64,000 nt of DNA from positions 1-64,000 of the forward strand of contig JAHBXY010000018.1 in the NCBI GenBank assembly GCA_019636275.1, written 5' to 3'. The notes beneath the pieces were generated by a model. That model made no database searches. It was not told the origin of the DNA and saw nothing but the letters and a program-made list of their open reading frames with translations. Positions 8,002 through 18,823 of the stretch are shown here, piece after piece. Numbering within the stretch: position 1 is the stretch's first letter; every line of letters starts with the position of its first letter. A program made the translations under genes and the position numbers. The DNA is from Planctomycetota bacterium. Lineage in GTDB: Bacteria > Planctomycetota > J058.

Positions 8002-8568
8002 ATGACCCGCGTGCATTTCCTCTCCGCCGCGTTCGGCTCCCTGTGGCTCGGACTGCTCGGCGCTGGTTGCGGGGGGGGCGGCGGCGGCGGCGGCACGGCG
8101 CCTGCGCCCGCGACCTGGGAGCCCACCCCTGCGACCCCGGCGGGCGGTGGCAGCGGCGGCGGCACGGACACGGGCGTCGTCCCCGCGGGGGCGCAGGAGC
8201 CGGGCGCGCCGGCGCCCCGGGTCCAGGTGGTCACGGCCGAGGGCGTCGCCGTCCACTACCCGGTGTGGCTGGAGGCCCACCCGGCGCGCCTGGCGGAGAT
8301 GTTCGAGGAGATCCGCACGGTCGTCCCCGAGGCCGACCCGCGGATCTCGTCCGACGTGCGCGGCGTGCCGCCGGGGACGCTCCTGATCGTGCTCGACCCG
8401 GGCGCCTACTTCGCGCCCTACTCGCCCTCGCTCCTCGCGTCGGGCGAGTGGCGCGCGCCGGCGACGGTCTACGTGGCCTGGCGCGGCGGGTCGACGGGCA
8501 AGCTGCTCCCGGCGCTCGCGCACGAGATGCGCCACCTGCTCACGCAGGACCCGCACGCGGGGCACTGA
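8002..8568 (+). CDS. Putative lipoprotein with an HExxH metallopeptidase-like motif
   Basis: 188 residues, ATG 8002 with GGGAGG 7 bases upstream. The hydrophobic signal peptide ends at LLGAGC with Cys23 as the likely lipid anchor; the lipobox is imperfect. A glycine run (encoded by eight G bases then GGC repeats) and a Pro/Gly/Thr-rich linker lead to a globular domain from about residue 75. That domain has VHYPVWLEAHPARL and ends with HEMRH (174-178), an HExxH zinc-protease motif, only 10 residues before the C-terminus. A third zinc ligand might be H185 or H188. No known family is recognised; a secreted peptidase or peptidase-like fold is inferred. Confidence 0.7.
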   Translation: MTRVHFLSAAFGSLWLGLLGAGCGGGGGGGGTAPAPATWEPTPATPAGGGSGGGTDTGVVPAGAQEPGAPAPRVQVVTAEGVAVHYPVWLEAHPARLAEMFEEIRTVVPEADPRISSDVRGVPPGTLLIVLDPGAYFAPYSPSLLASGEWRAPATVYVAWRGGSTGKLLPALAHEMRHLLTQDPHAGH

Positions 8569-8789
8569 GGTGTGCTCGACGGCTGCGGGCGACGATGCTG
8601 GCCGCGGCGCCGCGCGCGCGGGCTCGAAGTAGGTCGCTACGTCGTCGCCCGCGCGCCTCGCCGCCGCGGCTCAGCCTCGTCGCCCTCGCCTCACGTGCTG
8701 CTCCGATCGAAGGCGGGTCACCAGGACTCACCGGCGAGCGTCGATGGCTTCATATGCCCTGAGCCCCTTTCGGACGCGCCCTCGCTCGC

Positions 8790-10106
<1,317 letters not shown>

Positions 10107-10122
10107 GGCGCCGGACGCTCAC

Positions 10123-10884
10123 GTGGCACCGACGGGCGCCGCTCCCATGACGCCGTGGCGGGCCACTGGCGCGGACCCCAATGCGCCCCTCGCGCTGGTG
10201 ACGCGTCGTAGGGCTCTCGCCGAGGCGTGGGCGCCGCCGGTCCATGATCGCAACGCGTACCTCGAGGGCCTTGCGCGTGGCCGTCGCGTGCTCGACGTGG
10301 GCGTCGTCGACCATACGATCGAGCGCGCGGGCACGTCTCAATGGCTCCACGGGCGGGTCGCCGCTGCGGCCTCCTACGCGATGGGGGTGGACGTCTTGCC
10401 GGAGCACGTCGACGAGCTCCGCCGCCGCGGGTTCAACGCGCGGGTGTGCGACATCACCCGCGAGGACCCAGGCGAGCGCTTCGACCTCGTCGTCTGCGGT
10501 GAGGTCATCGAGCATCTCGACTGCCCGGGCGCGCTGCTCGCAGGGGCCCGGCGCTGCCTCGGCCCGGACGGGCAAGTGGTGCTCACGAGTCCAAACCCGT
10601 ACTACCTCCCTCGCATCCGGGACGCGCTCCGTGGGGTGACCCACGAGAACGTCGATCACGTCACGTATGTGTTCCCTTCGGGGCTGGTCGAGCTCGCGGC
10701 GCGCGCAGGCCTTCGGCTCGTGCGCTGGCGCGGGGTGAGGTCGACGGAGAGCGCCGGCCGCCTTGGTCGCGCGCTGTTCGCGGCGGGGCGGGCGCTCCTC
10801 GCCCCGGAGGCAGCGTGCTACTCGCTCATCTACGAGTGCGCGGTGGACCCGCAGTCGCCCGGCGAGGGGCGCGCCCAGGTGTAG
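10123..10884 (+). CDS. Class I SAM-dependent methyltransferase
   Basis: 253 residues from GTG 10123 (ATG 10147 is an alternative). It contains the methyltransferase-11/23-type core: LDVGVVDHTIER in motif I, then the acidic GVDVLPEHVDELRRRGF, then FDLVVCGEVIEHLDCPGALL and VVLTSPNPYYLPRIRD. Motif I has GVVDH in place of the usual GxGxG, and the domain is otherwise typical of methyltransferases next to glycosyltransferases. The substrate is unknown; a sugar or lipid-linked glycan is likely from the neighbours. It ends in TAG and converges on the next gene across 20 bases. Confidence 0.8.
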   Translation: MAPTGAAPMTPWRATGADPNAPLALVTRRRALAEAWAPPVHDRNAYLEGLARGRRVLDVGVVDHTIERAGTSQWLHGRVAAAASYAMGVDVLPEHVDELRRRGFNARVCDITREDPGERFDLVVCGEVIEHLDCPGALLAGARRCLGPDGQVVLTSPNPYYLPRIRDALRGVTHENVDHVTYVFPSGLVELAARAGLRLVRWRGVRSTESAGRLGRALFAAGRALLAPEAACYSLIYECAVDPQSPGEGRAQV

Positions 10885-10904
10885 AGCCTCCTCCGCCTGC
10901 TCGG

Positions 10905-11672
10905 TCAGAAATCGGCGAAGGCCGAGTCCCAGGATCGGCGCCAGGCGGCGCGGGTCTTCACGAACGCAGCCTGCTGGAGCCCGCGTAGGCCCTTGAGGGC
11001 CCGCTGCTCCATCTCCTCGAAGCGGCCCAGGCTCCTGTAGGCGACGACATCGAGTTCCTCGAAGCTGTCGAGGTTCTCGCGGATGAAGCGGACGACCTTC
11101 CGGACGTGCGGATCGAGGCAGTCGTCCAGCACGATGATGCCCCCCTCGTGGACGAGGTCCGCGCAGAGCACGAAGTCGACGAAGCAGTCCTCGAACAGGT
11201 GTGACCCGTCGATGTAAGCGAGACCGAACCGCGCCCCTCTCGAGGCGAGGTCCGCGAGAGCAACGTGGCTGGGGCGCTCGATGACCTCGACGAGCGCCGC
11301 GAGCCCCGCGCGCTCCAGCGCGACCCGTCCGGCATCGTCCCAGACGGTCGACTGGAAGGGGTCGATGGCCACATGCACCGCGGGAGCTCCGGTGCCGAGC
11401 GCGCGGTGCATGTCGACCATGCCGACGGCGGAGCCGCCGAGGGCGAGGCCGACCTCGAGGGTTCGGCGCGGGCGATGCTTGCGCATGAGGGATCGAAGCG
11501 CCGTCACGTTCCTGAGAGACGACAGCGACGCGCCCTCGAGGCGCCGGCCGTGGCGCCCTCGGACGGGCTCCGTCGGCGAATAGACCGCCTCGAGCGCCGG
11601 CGCGACCTCCAGGTGGCGCCGGCGAACCCAGTCGTCGCGGGCCTGACGGAGGAGCCGCACCAGACCGGTCAC
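10905..11672 (-). CDS. Class I SAM methyltransferase (Methyltransf_24 type)
   Basis: 255 residues. GTG 11672 is chosen because it overlaps the stop of the upstream glycosyltransferase (GTGA); the longer open frame to 11771 is arginine/proline-rich and looks non-coding. Motif I is RTLEVGLALGGSAVGMV; then VHVAIDPFQSTVWDDAG, GLAYIDGSHLFEDCFVDF and GGIIVLDDCLDPHV, which is the usual pattern for these sugar or O-methyltransferases in polysaccharide clusters. The acceptor is unknown. Confidence 0.83.
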   Translation of the reverse strand: MTGLVRLLRQARDDWVRRRHLEVAPALEAVYSPTEPVRGRHGRRLEGASLSSLRNVTALRSLMRKHRPRRTLEVGLALGGSAVGMVDMHRALGTGAPAVHVAIDPFQSTVWDDAGRVALERAGLAALVEVIERPSHVALADLASRGARFGLAYIDGSHLFEDCFVDFVLCADLVHEGGIIVLDDCLDPHVRKVVRFIRENLDSFEELDVVAYRSLGRFEEMEQRALKGLRGLQQAAFVKTRAAWRRSWDSAFADF

Positions 11673-12421
11673 GCTCCCCACCTCGGGAGGAGCTGGGGGA
11701 TCTTCCGCAGGTTCTTGCAGGCGACCACCAGCGGCGCGCTGAGGTAGCCGTTCTTGAGCAGCGCGAGGCAATCCTCCGCCGACTTGCGCAGGAGGTTGCG
11801 GGGCGCGTTGCTGGCCCCGCCGACACGCATGCGGACCAGCACCTCGGGCAGGTAGGTGCTCGAGACCCGCGCCCGCTCGAGGTACCGGAGCATCAACTCG
11901 TAGTCGGCGGCGATGCGAAGGCGCGGGTCATAGCCGCCCAGCTTCGCGTACACGTCCCGGCGCACGAAGAAGGTGGTGTGCGGCGGCATCCACCCACGAA
12001 GGAAGAGACCTGGTCGGAACGGAGACGAGCGCCAGGTGCGCACGACCCGGCGACCGTCCGCGCCGACGTAGACCAGATCTCCGAAGCAGGACTCGACGCC
12101 CGTCGCCTCGAACGCCTCCACGACCCTGGCGAGGGTCGTGGGAGCGGCGTAGACGTCGTCGGCTCCCAAGATCCCGACCACGTCACCGGTGGCAGCAGCG
12201 ATGCCCTTGTTGATGGCCTCGTACAGGCCGCCGTCCGGCTCGCTGATGAGGCGGCCGACGCGGGAGTCGTTCGCCCGGATCACGTCGAGCGTCCCGTCGC
12301 GCGAACCGCCGTCGATGATCACGTGCTCCACGTCCGGGTGCGACTGCTCGAGGACACTCCGGAGGCAACCCGCCACGACGGAGGCACGGTCGAGCACGGC
12401 GGTGACCACGGAGATTCGCAC
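11669..12421 (-). CDS. Glycosyltransferase family 2 (WcaA-like)
   Basis: 250 residues. GT-A fold: N-terminal ISVVTAVLDRASVVAGCLRS, VEHVIIDGGSRDGTLDVI, then VVGILGADDVYA carrying the DxD-equivalent metal site, and a C-terminal region with PPHTTFFVRRDVYAKLGGYD. This matches the WcaA/colanic-acid type of inverting transferase that adds a sugar to a lipid-linked oligosaccharide on the cytoplasmic face. It is co-transcribed with the methyltransferase downstream and diverges from the Wzy-like gene. Confidence 0.9.
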   Translation of the reverse strand: MRISVVTAVLDRASVVAGCLRSVLEQSHPDVEHVIIDGGSRDGTLDVIRANDSRVGRLISEPDGGLYEAINKGIAAATGDVVGILGADDVYAAPTTLARVVEAFEATGVESCFGDLVYVGADGRRVVRTWRSSPFRPGLFLRGWMPPHTTFFVRRDVYAKLGGYDPRLRIAADYELMLRYLERARVSSTYLPEVLVRMRVGGASNAPRNLLRKSAEDCLALLKNGYLSAPLVVACKNLRKIPQLLPRWGA

Positions 12422-12495
12422 GCGGCTCGTGACTCCAGCGTTGTCGGTCAGCCACCCGGGCTGGTACCGTGGCCGAGCAGGAACCCGGATTCTAG

Positions 12496-14046
12496 ATGCT
12501 CACCATCGGTAAGCGACGAGCCACCGCGGTCGTCGATGGCGCACGTCGCCGGCGGCCGGCGGCAGGAGGTCTGGCGCCCCGCCCGGCGGCCGTCCCGAGC
12601 TGGTGGTGGGCCCTCCTCATCCCGCCCACCATCGCGTGCGCCACCTCGTGGGCGGTCGGCGGCGAGCCGGTCCTCACCGACCTGGGGTTCTTCCTCCTCG
12701 CGGTCGCGTGCGGCGTCATCGCCGTGCGCGAGCTCGCGAGTCTTGCTCGGACGGGAAGGGTCGCGGGCCTGGTGCTCTTCGGGGGCGTCCTCCTGTGGTT
12801 CTGCCACGACTACTTCGCCCGCTGGGCCGGGCGAGACTTCCGCTACGAGCGGGGGTTCGATGCCGACCTGATCGCGCGCGTCGCGACCATGCACTGCCTG
12901 TTCGTCCTGGTGATGACGGCAGGGCTCGGACTCGGCGGCAGCGACCGCCTCGAGCGGCTCCTCCTGGCCGTTCGGGAGCCCCGACGGCGCGAGCACTACC
13001 TGACCGCGGTCCTGCTGGCGTTCGCCATCGGACTCGTTCCTTATGTCTTCTTCTCGCGCGACTCGCTGGTCGTCACGTTCGAGCGCGCCGTCACCGGCTT
13101 CTACTCGGGCGGGGTCAGCTTCACGTTCGGGCGCACCGGCAACCTGAACTTCGCCTGGAGCGGGTACCTCTTCGAGCTGATCAAGGTCGGGCGCTTCGGC
13201 GGCGTCCTCGCCGGGGCCTACGCGGTCATGATCGCGCGGACGCGGCTCCAGCGCGCGATCGGCTGGGGCATCTGGACGTTCTGGCTGCTCCTTGCCTTCG
13301 GCAGCGGGACGCGCGGACAGCTCGTCTTCGTCGCAATGCCGGTGCTGGTGCTGCTGCTCCTGCGCCACTCGACAGGAGCGGCCCACCTCGCGCGGCGGCT
13401 ACGCGGGCGCGCCTTGCTCAGCACGGCCGCCCTGGCGACGATCATCTTCGTGATGATGCAGGTGCAGGGCCAGCTCCGCACTCGAGGCTTGCGCAGCGAC
13501 GACATCTCGTCCGTGAAGCTCGACGATCTGCACGGGAACCACATGTTCTCCGAGGGGCTCCCCGGATGGGACCGGATCCCGTCGTCGAGGCAACCCTTCT
13601 TCGACGAGACCCCCGGGGAAGGGGCGCTCCGGGCGCTCCCGGAGGCGCTCTTCCGGGTCGCCGTCCATCCGATCCCGCGGGCCCTCTGGACGTCCAAGCC
13701 GATCGATCCGGTCTGGGCCTGGTACAACGAGCTCGTCGCCGGGACCACGGGGGCGAGCGGCACGACGATCTCGACCGGGATCGTCGGCTGGTGGTACTTT
13801 CGTTTCGGCCTCCTAGGCATGCTCCAGGGCGCGCTCTTCATGGGCTGGTTGCTCGCCGCCGGCGACCGGGCGCTTGCCCGCGCGAGGGCTCAGCGGCGAC
13901 CGCTCGCGATGCTCGTGTGCCTCGCCTTCATCGCCTGGTGGTTCCGCTGCTTCCGCGACCTCGCGATCGGCGAGCTGTACGAGGTCGTCGTCGCCGTGGT
14001 CGTCCTCGCGCTGGGGGTGAGGATCGCAGGATGGCGGGCGCGATGA
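12496..14046 (+). CDS. Wzy-like O-antigen/repeat-unit polymerase (multi-pass membrane protein)
   Basis: 516 residues with about 10-12 hydrophobic segments (for example WWWALLIPPTIACATSW, FLLAVACGVIAV, LFVLVMTAGLGLG). There is a large loop near residues 335-395 containing MFSEGLPGWDRIPSSRQPF, then IPRALWTSKPIDP and a last membrane cluster. The topology fits oligosaccharide repeat-unit polymerases, which join undecaprenyl-linked units in the periplasm. These are poorly conserved, so the call rests on architecture and on the glycosyltransferase operon it heads. Start ATG 12496; the stop overlaps the next start. Confidence 0.65.
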   Translation: MLTIGKRRATAVVDGARRRRPAAGGLAPRPAAVPSWWWALLIPPTIACATSWAVGGEPVLTDLGFFLLAVACGVIAVRELASLARTGRVAGLVLFGGVLLWFCHDYFARWAGRDFRYERGFDADLIARVATMHCLFVLVMTAGLGLGGSDRLERLLLAVREPRRREHYLTAVLLAFAIGLVPYVFFSRDSLVVTFERAVTGFYSGGVSFTFGRTGNLNFAWSGYLFELIKVGRFGGVLAGAYAVMIARTRLQRAIGWGIWTFWLLLAFGSGTRGQLVFVAMPVLVLLLLRHSTGAAHLARRLRGRALLSTAALATIIFVMMQVQGQLRTRGLRSDDISSVKLDDLHGNHMFSEGLPGWDRIPSSRQPFFDETPGEGALRALPEALFRVAVHPIPRALWTSKPIDPVWAWYNELVAGTTGASGTTISTGIVGWWYFRFGLLGMLQGALFMGWLLAAGDRALARARAQRRPLAMLVCLAFIAWWFRCFRDLAIGELYEVVVAVVVLALGVRIAGWRAR

Positions 14047-15278
14047 CGGAGGAGCGCCCCGACCGGCTGCGCGTCCTCTTCCTCGCATCATACTTCCCCA
14101 AGCCCGACAACCCGCTCATGGGGCCGTGGGCGCTGCGGCAGGCGCAGGCGCTCGTCCGCGCAGGTGTCGACGTCCAGGTCATCTCGCTCACTTCATGGGT
14201 GCCGCGCGTCGCCGCAGTCACGCGAGGCGCCCGGGCGTTCGCACTCTGCCCGCCGCGCCATCGCTGGGGTTCGGTCGAGGCCGTGTACCCGCGCTGGCTG
14301 CTCTACCAGGTGCAGCCGCTGAAGCGATGGGCCCATGCCCGACCTCAGCGACAGCTGCAGCTGGGCTGGGTCTCGTCCCGTCGGGCGCTCCTCGCGGCCG
14401 TGGACGAGGGGCGGCCGGACCTGCTCTATTGCCATCACACGCTCCCGAACGGCTACCTCGCGGCGCGGCTGCGAGAGGAGAGAGGGCTGCCGTTCGTCGT
14501 CACGGACCATGACTTCGATGAGGTCGACGACTGCGCGCGACTGCCCGCGCGGCGCGCGGCGTACCGGTTCGTCCTCGGGCGCGCCGCGCGCGTGGTCGGC
14601 GTGTCCAGCCGGATGGTCACTTCGCTCGAGGCGCTGTTCCCGTCCGCGAGGGCGCTGACGATCCACAACGGGGTCGACCCCCCGCCCGCCGTGGCGCCGC
14701 CCAGGCCGGAGGACCGCAGCGGGCGGCTGGTCGTGTTCTCGTGCGGGTTGTTCTACGAGCGCAAGGGGTTCGAGCTCCTCATCGCGGCCTTCGGCCGCGT
14801 CGCGGCGGAGCGACCGAACGCAGTCCTGCGCATCGTCGGCGATGGTCCGCGGCGGGCCGAGATCGAGGGCTCGATCCGGAGGCTGGGCCTCGAGTGCAGG
14901 GTCACGCTGCTCGGACGGCGACCCCATGACGAGGTCCTGCGCGAGATGGCCTGGTCGGACGTGTTTGCGCTCGTGGGCTGGGACGAGCCGTTCGCCACTG
15001 TCTATCTGGAGGCCATGGCCGCAGGTCGGCCCGTGGTCTGCGCGTCCGACGGAGGGATCACGGACGTCCTTGTGGACGGCGTGCACGGTCTCACCGTTCC
15101 GCCGCGTGACATCGAGGCCACCGCCCGCGCGCTCTCACGCCTGCTCGCGGATGGCGCGCTGCGGGCCCGCCTCGGGGCCGCCGCCCGGGGGCTCGTCGAT
15201 CGACGGCTGACCTGGGACCAGGTCGCCCGGCGCTACGCCGAGTTGTTCCGCGAAGTCGTGGCCGGGGGCGGTGGATGA
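14043..15278 (+). CDS. Glycosyltransferase family 4
   Basis: 411 residues; ATG overlaps the preceding stop (ATGA). GT-B fold: N-terminal RVLFLASYFPKPDNPLMGPW, acceptor half with LLYCHHTLPNGYLAA, and a GT1-type donor domain with VFSCGLFYERKGFELLIAAF, LRIVGDGPRRAEIE and the retaining-GT4 signature ATVYLEAMAAGRPVVCASDGGI. A cytoplasmic transferase of the polysaccharide pathway; the sugar is not predictable. The stop overlaps the start of another GT4. Confidence 0.9.
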   Translation: MTEERPDRLRVLFLASYFPKPDNPLMGPWALRQAQALVRAGVDVQVISLTSWVPRVAAVTRGARAFALCPPRHRWGSVEAVYPRWLLYQVQPLKRWAHARPQRQLQLGWVSSRRALLAAVDEGRPDLLYCHHTLPNGYLAARLREERGLPFVVTDHDFDEVDDCARLPARRAAYRFVLGRAARVVGVSSRMVTSLEALFPSARALTIHNGVDPPPAVAPPRPEDRSGRLVVFSCGLFYERKGFELLIAAFGRVAAERPNAVLRIVGDGPRRAEIEGSIRRLGLECRVTLLGRRPHDEVLREMAWSDVFALVGWDEPFATVYLEAMAAGRPVVCASDGGITDVLVDGVHGLTVPPRDIEATARALSRLLADGALRARLGAAARGLVDRRLTWDQVARRYAELFREVVAGGGG

Positions 15279-16510
15279 GGTCTCGCCGCCGCTGGATCGT
15301 CGCCCAGGTCGGGGCGAGGGAGCACTACGCGGCAGCCCGAGCCCTCCATCAGCAGGGGCTGCTGCGGCGACTGTTCACGGATGCATACTGCCACCGTGGG
15401 CGCCGACTCCTCACGCGGGCGCCAGGACCAGGCCGGTCCTTGGCGCAGCGCCACGCTCCCGGGCTACCCCCGGGGGTGGTGACGTCCTTCACCGTGGTGA
15501 CGCTCGCCGACCGACTCCGCGCGGCGCTGCAGCGGCGCGGGGGCGACCTCGCGGCCGTCTACGCGCGCTTCCTGTCGGATGGGGCGTCGTTCGGCGCCCG
15601 CGTGGCACGGGCCCTGGCGGCGCTCCCCCTCGTCCCAGGGCAGGACGCCCTGTTCACTTACAACACCGGCGCGCTCGAGCCTCTCCTCGAGCTCTCGGGG
15701 CGAGGGATCGACACGCTCCTGTCCCAGATCGACCCCGGCCGGGTGGAGGAGGCGCTGGTCGAGGAGGAGCGCGCACGCTGGCCTGGCTGGGAGGGTGCAG
15801 GGGAGCGCGTGCCCGCCGCCTACTTCGAGCGCATGGAGCGCGAGTGGTCCGCGGCGAGCCGGGTGCTCGTCAACTCGGAGTGGTCGCGACGCGCCTTGAT
15901 CGAGCAGGGGGTCGCGCCAGCCAAGCTCGTCGTCGTGCCGCTCGCGTACGAGCCTGCGGGGGCGCCGCCGACCCGGCGGATACGTCGAGGCCGGCTGCGT
16001 GTGCTGTGGCTCGGGCTGGTCTGCCTCCGCAAGGGCATCCCGTACCTCCTGGAGGCGGCGAGGCGCCTGACGGACCGCCCCGTCGAGTTCACCATTGCCG
16101 GCCCGCTGCACGTGACCGCGGCGGCCGTGGCCCACGCCCCACCGAACGTCCGCTTCGTCGGTCGCATTCCGCGCGACCAGACGGCCAGGGTCTACGCGGA
16201 GGCGGACCTCTTCGTCTTCCCCACGCTCTCCGACGGCTTCGGGATCACGCAGCTCGAGGCGATGGCCCAGGGCCTGCCCGTGATCTCCACCCCGCACTGC
16301 GGCGAGGTCGTCACCGACGGCGTGGACGGGCGCGTCGTCGCCGCGCGTGCCCCGGAGGCCCTGGCCGCCGCGATCGCCGCCCTCGACGAGGACCGGCCGC
16401 TGCTCGCCGCGATGAGCGCAGCGGCCGGCGCCAAGGCCCGGACCTTCGGCCTGGAGCGCTTCGCGCGAGGGCTCGAGCGGGCCCTGCCCGAGGGGGACTT
16501 CGCCGCGTGA
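15275..16510 (+). CDS. Glycosyltransferase family 4
   Basis: 411 residues from ATG 15275. The N-terminal half starts WIVAQVGAREHYAAARALHQ and has an atypical acceptor region (LSQIDPGRVEEAL). The C-terminal domain has LRVLWLGLVCLRKGIPYLLEAA, then NVRFVGRIPRDQ, FVFPTLSDGFGITQLEAMAQGLPVI (the E-x7-E-type motif) and TPHCGEVVTDGVDG. It shares 4-base overlaps with both neighbours, so it is part of one translationally coupled operon. Confidence 0.88.
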   Translation: MRSRRRWIVAQVGAREHYAAARALHQQGLLRRLFTDAYCHRGRRLLTRAPGPGRSLAQRHAPGLPPGVVTSFTVVTLADRLRAALQRRGGDLAAVYARFLSDGASFGARVARALAALPLVPGQDALFTYNTGALEPLLELSGRGIDTLLSQIDPGRVEEALVEEERARWPGWEGAGERVPAAYFERMEREWSAASRVLVNSEWSRRALIEQGVAPAKLVVVPLAYEPAGAPPTRRIRRGRLRVLWLGLVCLRKGIPYLLEAARRLTDRPVEFTIAGPLHVTAAAVAHAPPNVRFVGRIPRDQTARVYAEADLFVFPTLSDGFGITQLEAMAQGLPVISTPHCGEVVTDGVDGRVVAARAPEALAAAIAALDEDRPLLAAMSAAAGAKARTFGLERFARGLERALPEGDFAA

Positions 16511-17658
16511 GGGTCGTCCATTACCTCCCGGCGGTGCGGCTCGCGGAGGGCGGTATCGTCCGCTTCGTCCTCGACCTCGGCGAGCGTCTGGCGCGCGCGG
16601 GTCACGAAGTGCGGCTCCTCTGCCACGACGCGACCGACGTCCCGTCGACGTGGGGGGGGCCGGGCGCGCGACCCCCCGAGGTGATCCTGCTCCCCCGACC
16701 ACCGCTCGGCGCACGCATCCTCGGCCCACGTACCCTGGGGCGGGTCGCCGCAACGCTCGAAGGCGCGGCAGCGCTCCACGTCCACGGCCCCTGGTACCCC
16801 TCGAACCTGCAGGTCGCGCGGATGGCTGCGCGCGCAGGCACGCGGGCGGTGCTGAGCCCCCACGGCATGCTCTCGGCCTGGTCCATGGCGCAGAGGCCGT
16901 GGAGGAAGCGCGCGTTCCTGACGGCGTTCATGCCGCTGCTCCGCGGGCTCGACCTGCTCCACTGCACCTCGGAGCAGGAGCGGCGCGACGTGGCCGGGTT
17001 CGTCGCCGGCGTGCCCGCCCGGGTCGTGCCGCCCGTCCTCGACCTCGCCGCGTTCGAGCGACTCCCGGGCCCCGAGCTCGCGCGATGCACCCTGCGGCTG
17101 CCCGAGCCGCCGACGCCGCTGATCGTCTTCATGAGTCGCCTCCACCCCAAGAAGGGAGCGGACCTGCTCGTAGAGGCGGTCGCGCTGCTTCGCTCCCGCG
17201 GCGCTCGGTCGCACGCGGTGCTCGCCGGCGCGGGCGACGGCGCCCATGAGGCGGACCTGCGGCGGCTCATCGCGGCGCGCCGCCTGGAGGGGGACGTCCG
17301 CCTGGTGGGGAGCGTCACGGGCGAGCTCAAGCTGTCGCTCCTGCAGGCCGCCAAGGTGGTCGCGCTCCCGACGCATCACGAGAACTTCGGCTTCGTGGTG
17401 CCGGAGGCGCTCGCGTGCGGGACCCCCGTCCTCACGACGCGCGGTCTCGATCTGTGGCGAGAGTTCGAGTCGAGCGGCGCGGTCTGGACGGCGGAGCGGA
17501 GCGCGGCGCCCTTCGCCGCGGCGCTGGAGCGTGCCCTGGCGCTCGGCGAGGACCAGCGGAGGGTCATGGGGGCCCGAGGTCGCGCGTGGGTGCACATGAC
17601 CTTCGAGCCGGCGGCGCTCACAGCCCGATACGAGGAGCTGTATGCCCTCTCGGGATGA
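16507..17658 (+). CDS. Glycosyltransferase family 4
   Basis: 383 residues. GTG 16507 overlaps the previous stop (GTGA); the longer frame upstream is only a shadow of the preceding gene. N-terminus MRVVHYLPAVRLAEGGIVRF with the GG loop typical of GT4, HVHGPWYPSNLQVARMA, LSPHGMLSAWSM, and in the donor domain IVFMSRLHPKKGADLLVEAV, then VRLVGSVTG and HHENFGFVVPEALACGTPVL. The SPHGML segment is common in WcaI- or mannosyl-type transferases. Specificity is not predictable. Confidence 0.9.
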   Translation: MRVVHYLPAVRLAEGGIVRFVLDLGERLARAGHEVRLLCHDATDVPSTWGGPGARPPEVILLPRPPLGARILGPRTLGRVAATLEGAAALHVHGPWYPSNLQVARMAARAGTRAVLSPHGMLSAWSMAQRPWRKRAFLTAFMPLLRGLDLLHCTSEQERRDVAGFVAGVPARVVPPVLDLAAFERLPGPELARCTLRLPEPPTPLIVFMSRLHPKKGADLLVEAVALLRSRGARSHAVLAGAGDGAHEADLRRLIAARRLEGDVRLVGSVTGELKLSLLQAAKVVALPTHHENFGFVVPEALACGTPVLTTRGLDLWREFESSGAVWTAERSAAPFAAALERALALGEDQRRVMGARGRAWVHMTFEPAALTARYEELYALSG

Positions 17659-18823
17659 CGCGGCGCGCCCGCCGACGATCGCCATGGTCGACACCACCTT
17701 GACGCCGTACCGGCTCCACTTCCACCGCCGGGTCGTCCGCGAGCTTCGTCTCCGCCTGCTCACCTGGCACCTCCGCGCGCACGACGCGCTTCCATGGCGG
17801 CTGAGCGTGCCCGACGGGCTCCAGGTCGAGTCGTTCGCTGGCGCGAGGGAGCCAGGGCGCGCGGCCGAGGTGGTCGCCGGGCGGCGCGTCCTCGGGGCCC
17901 TCCGCGATCGGAGGGTGGATGCGGTGGTCGTCGGCGGCTACGGCGACCTCGCGCGGCTCATGATCATTCTCGGGTGCCAGCGGGCGGGCACCCCCGTGCT
18001 CCTCTTCGGCGACTCCAACGTAAGCGGGGACCTTGCGCGCGGCGCGCGGCGCCTCGCGAAGCGCGCCGTGCTGCCCCTGCTCCTCCGCCGTTGCTCGGCG
18101 ATTCTCGCCTGCGGCTCGCGCGGGGAGGACTACTTCTCGCGCTACGGCGTCCCGTCCGAGCGGATCTTCCTCTCGCCGTACGAGCCCGACTACGACCTCC
18201 TCGCACGCGCCAGCGATGAGCCCCCGGAGTCAGCGGCGGCGCGCTGGGGCTTGAGCCCCGCGCGCCGCCGACTCCTCTTCGTTGGCCGCCTCGCCCCCGA
18301 GAAGCGGGTCGACCTGGCGGTCGAGGGCTTCGGGCGCATCGCCGGGGAGCGACCGGAGTGGGACCTGGTCGTCGCTGGGACGGGCGCCGAGGGGGCGGCC
18401 CTGAAGGCCCTGGCGGCGAGGAGCGCGCCCGGCCGCGTGCACTTCGTCGAGTTCGTCCAGCCAGCGCGCCTCCCCTCGCTCTACAGGGCCTGCCACGCGC
18501 TGGTCCTGCCCAGCGACTACGAGCCCTGGGGGGTGGTGGTGAACGAGGCGGTCGCCGTCGGCCTGGCCCTGGTGTGCGCGGACGTCGTGGGCGCCGCGGC
18601 GGAGCTCCTGGTCGACGGCGTCGACGGCTACACCTTCCGTGTGGGGGACGTCGACGACCTTGTGCGCGCGCTCCGGCGCGTGACCGATCCGTCCCGCCTG
18701 GAGTCCCTGCGCGCGGGCGGCGCCGCCGTCCTCGCGAGCTGGCGTCGACGCGCCGACCCGGTCGTCGGGCTGGGCGCGGCGCTGGCGCGCGCAGGGGTCC
18801 GCGTCCAAGATCGGACGTCATGA
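17642..18823 (+). CDS. Glycosyltransferase family 4
   Basis: 393 residues. ATG 17642 lies 17 bases inside the upstream gene. Residues 13-20 begin the fold (AMVDTTLTPYRLHFHRRVV). The acceptor half holds VDAVVVGGYGDLARLMIIL and the donor half RRLLFVGRLAPEKRVDLAVEGF, then DLVVAGTGAEGAALKALA, VHFVEFVQPARL and LPSDYEPWGVVVNEAVAVGLALV. The WGVVVNEA segment is characteristic of the GT4 donor site. Retaining transferase in the same operon; sugar unknown. Confidence 0.9.
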   Translation: MPSRDDAARPPTIAMVDTTLTPYRLHFHRRVVRELRLRLLTWHLRAHDALPWRLSVPDGLQVESFAGAREPGRAAEVVAGRRVLGALRDRRVDAVVVGGYGDLARLMIILGCQRAGTPVLLFGDSNVSGDLARGARRLAKRAVLPLLLRRCSAILACGSRGEDYFSRYGVPSERIFLSPYEPDYDLLARASDEPPESAAARWGLSPARRRLLFVGRLAPEKRVDLAVEGFGRIAGERPEWDLVVAGTGAEGAALKALAARSAPGRVHFVEFVQPARLPSLYRACHALVLPSDYEPWGVVVNEAVAVGLALVCADVVGAAAELLVDGVDGYTFRVGDVDDLVRALRRVTDPSRLESLRAGGAAVLASWRRRADPVVGLGAALARAGVRVQDRTS

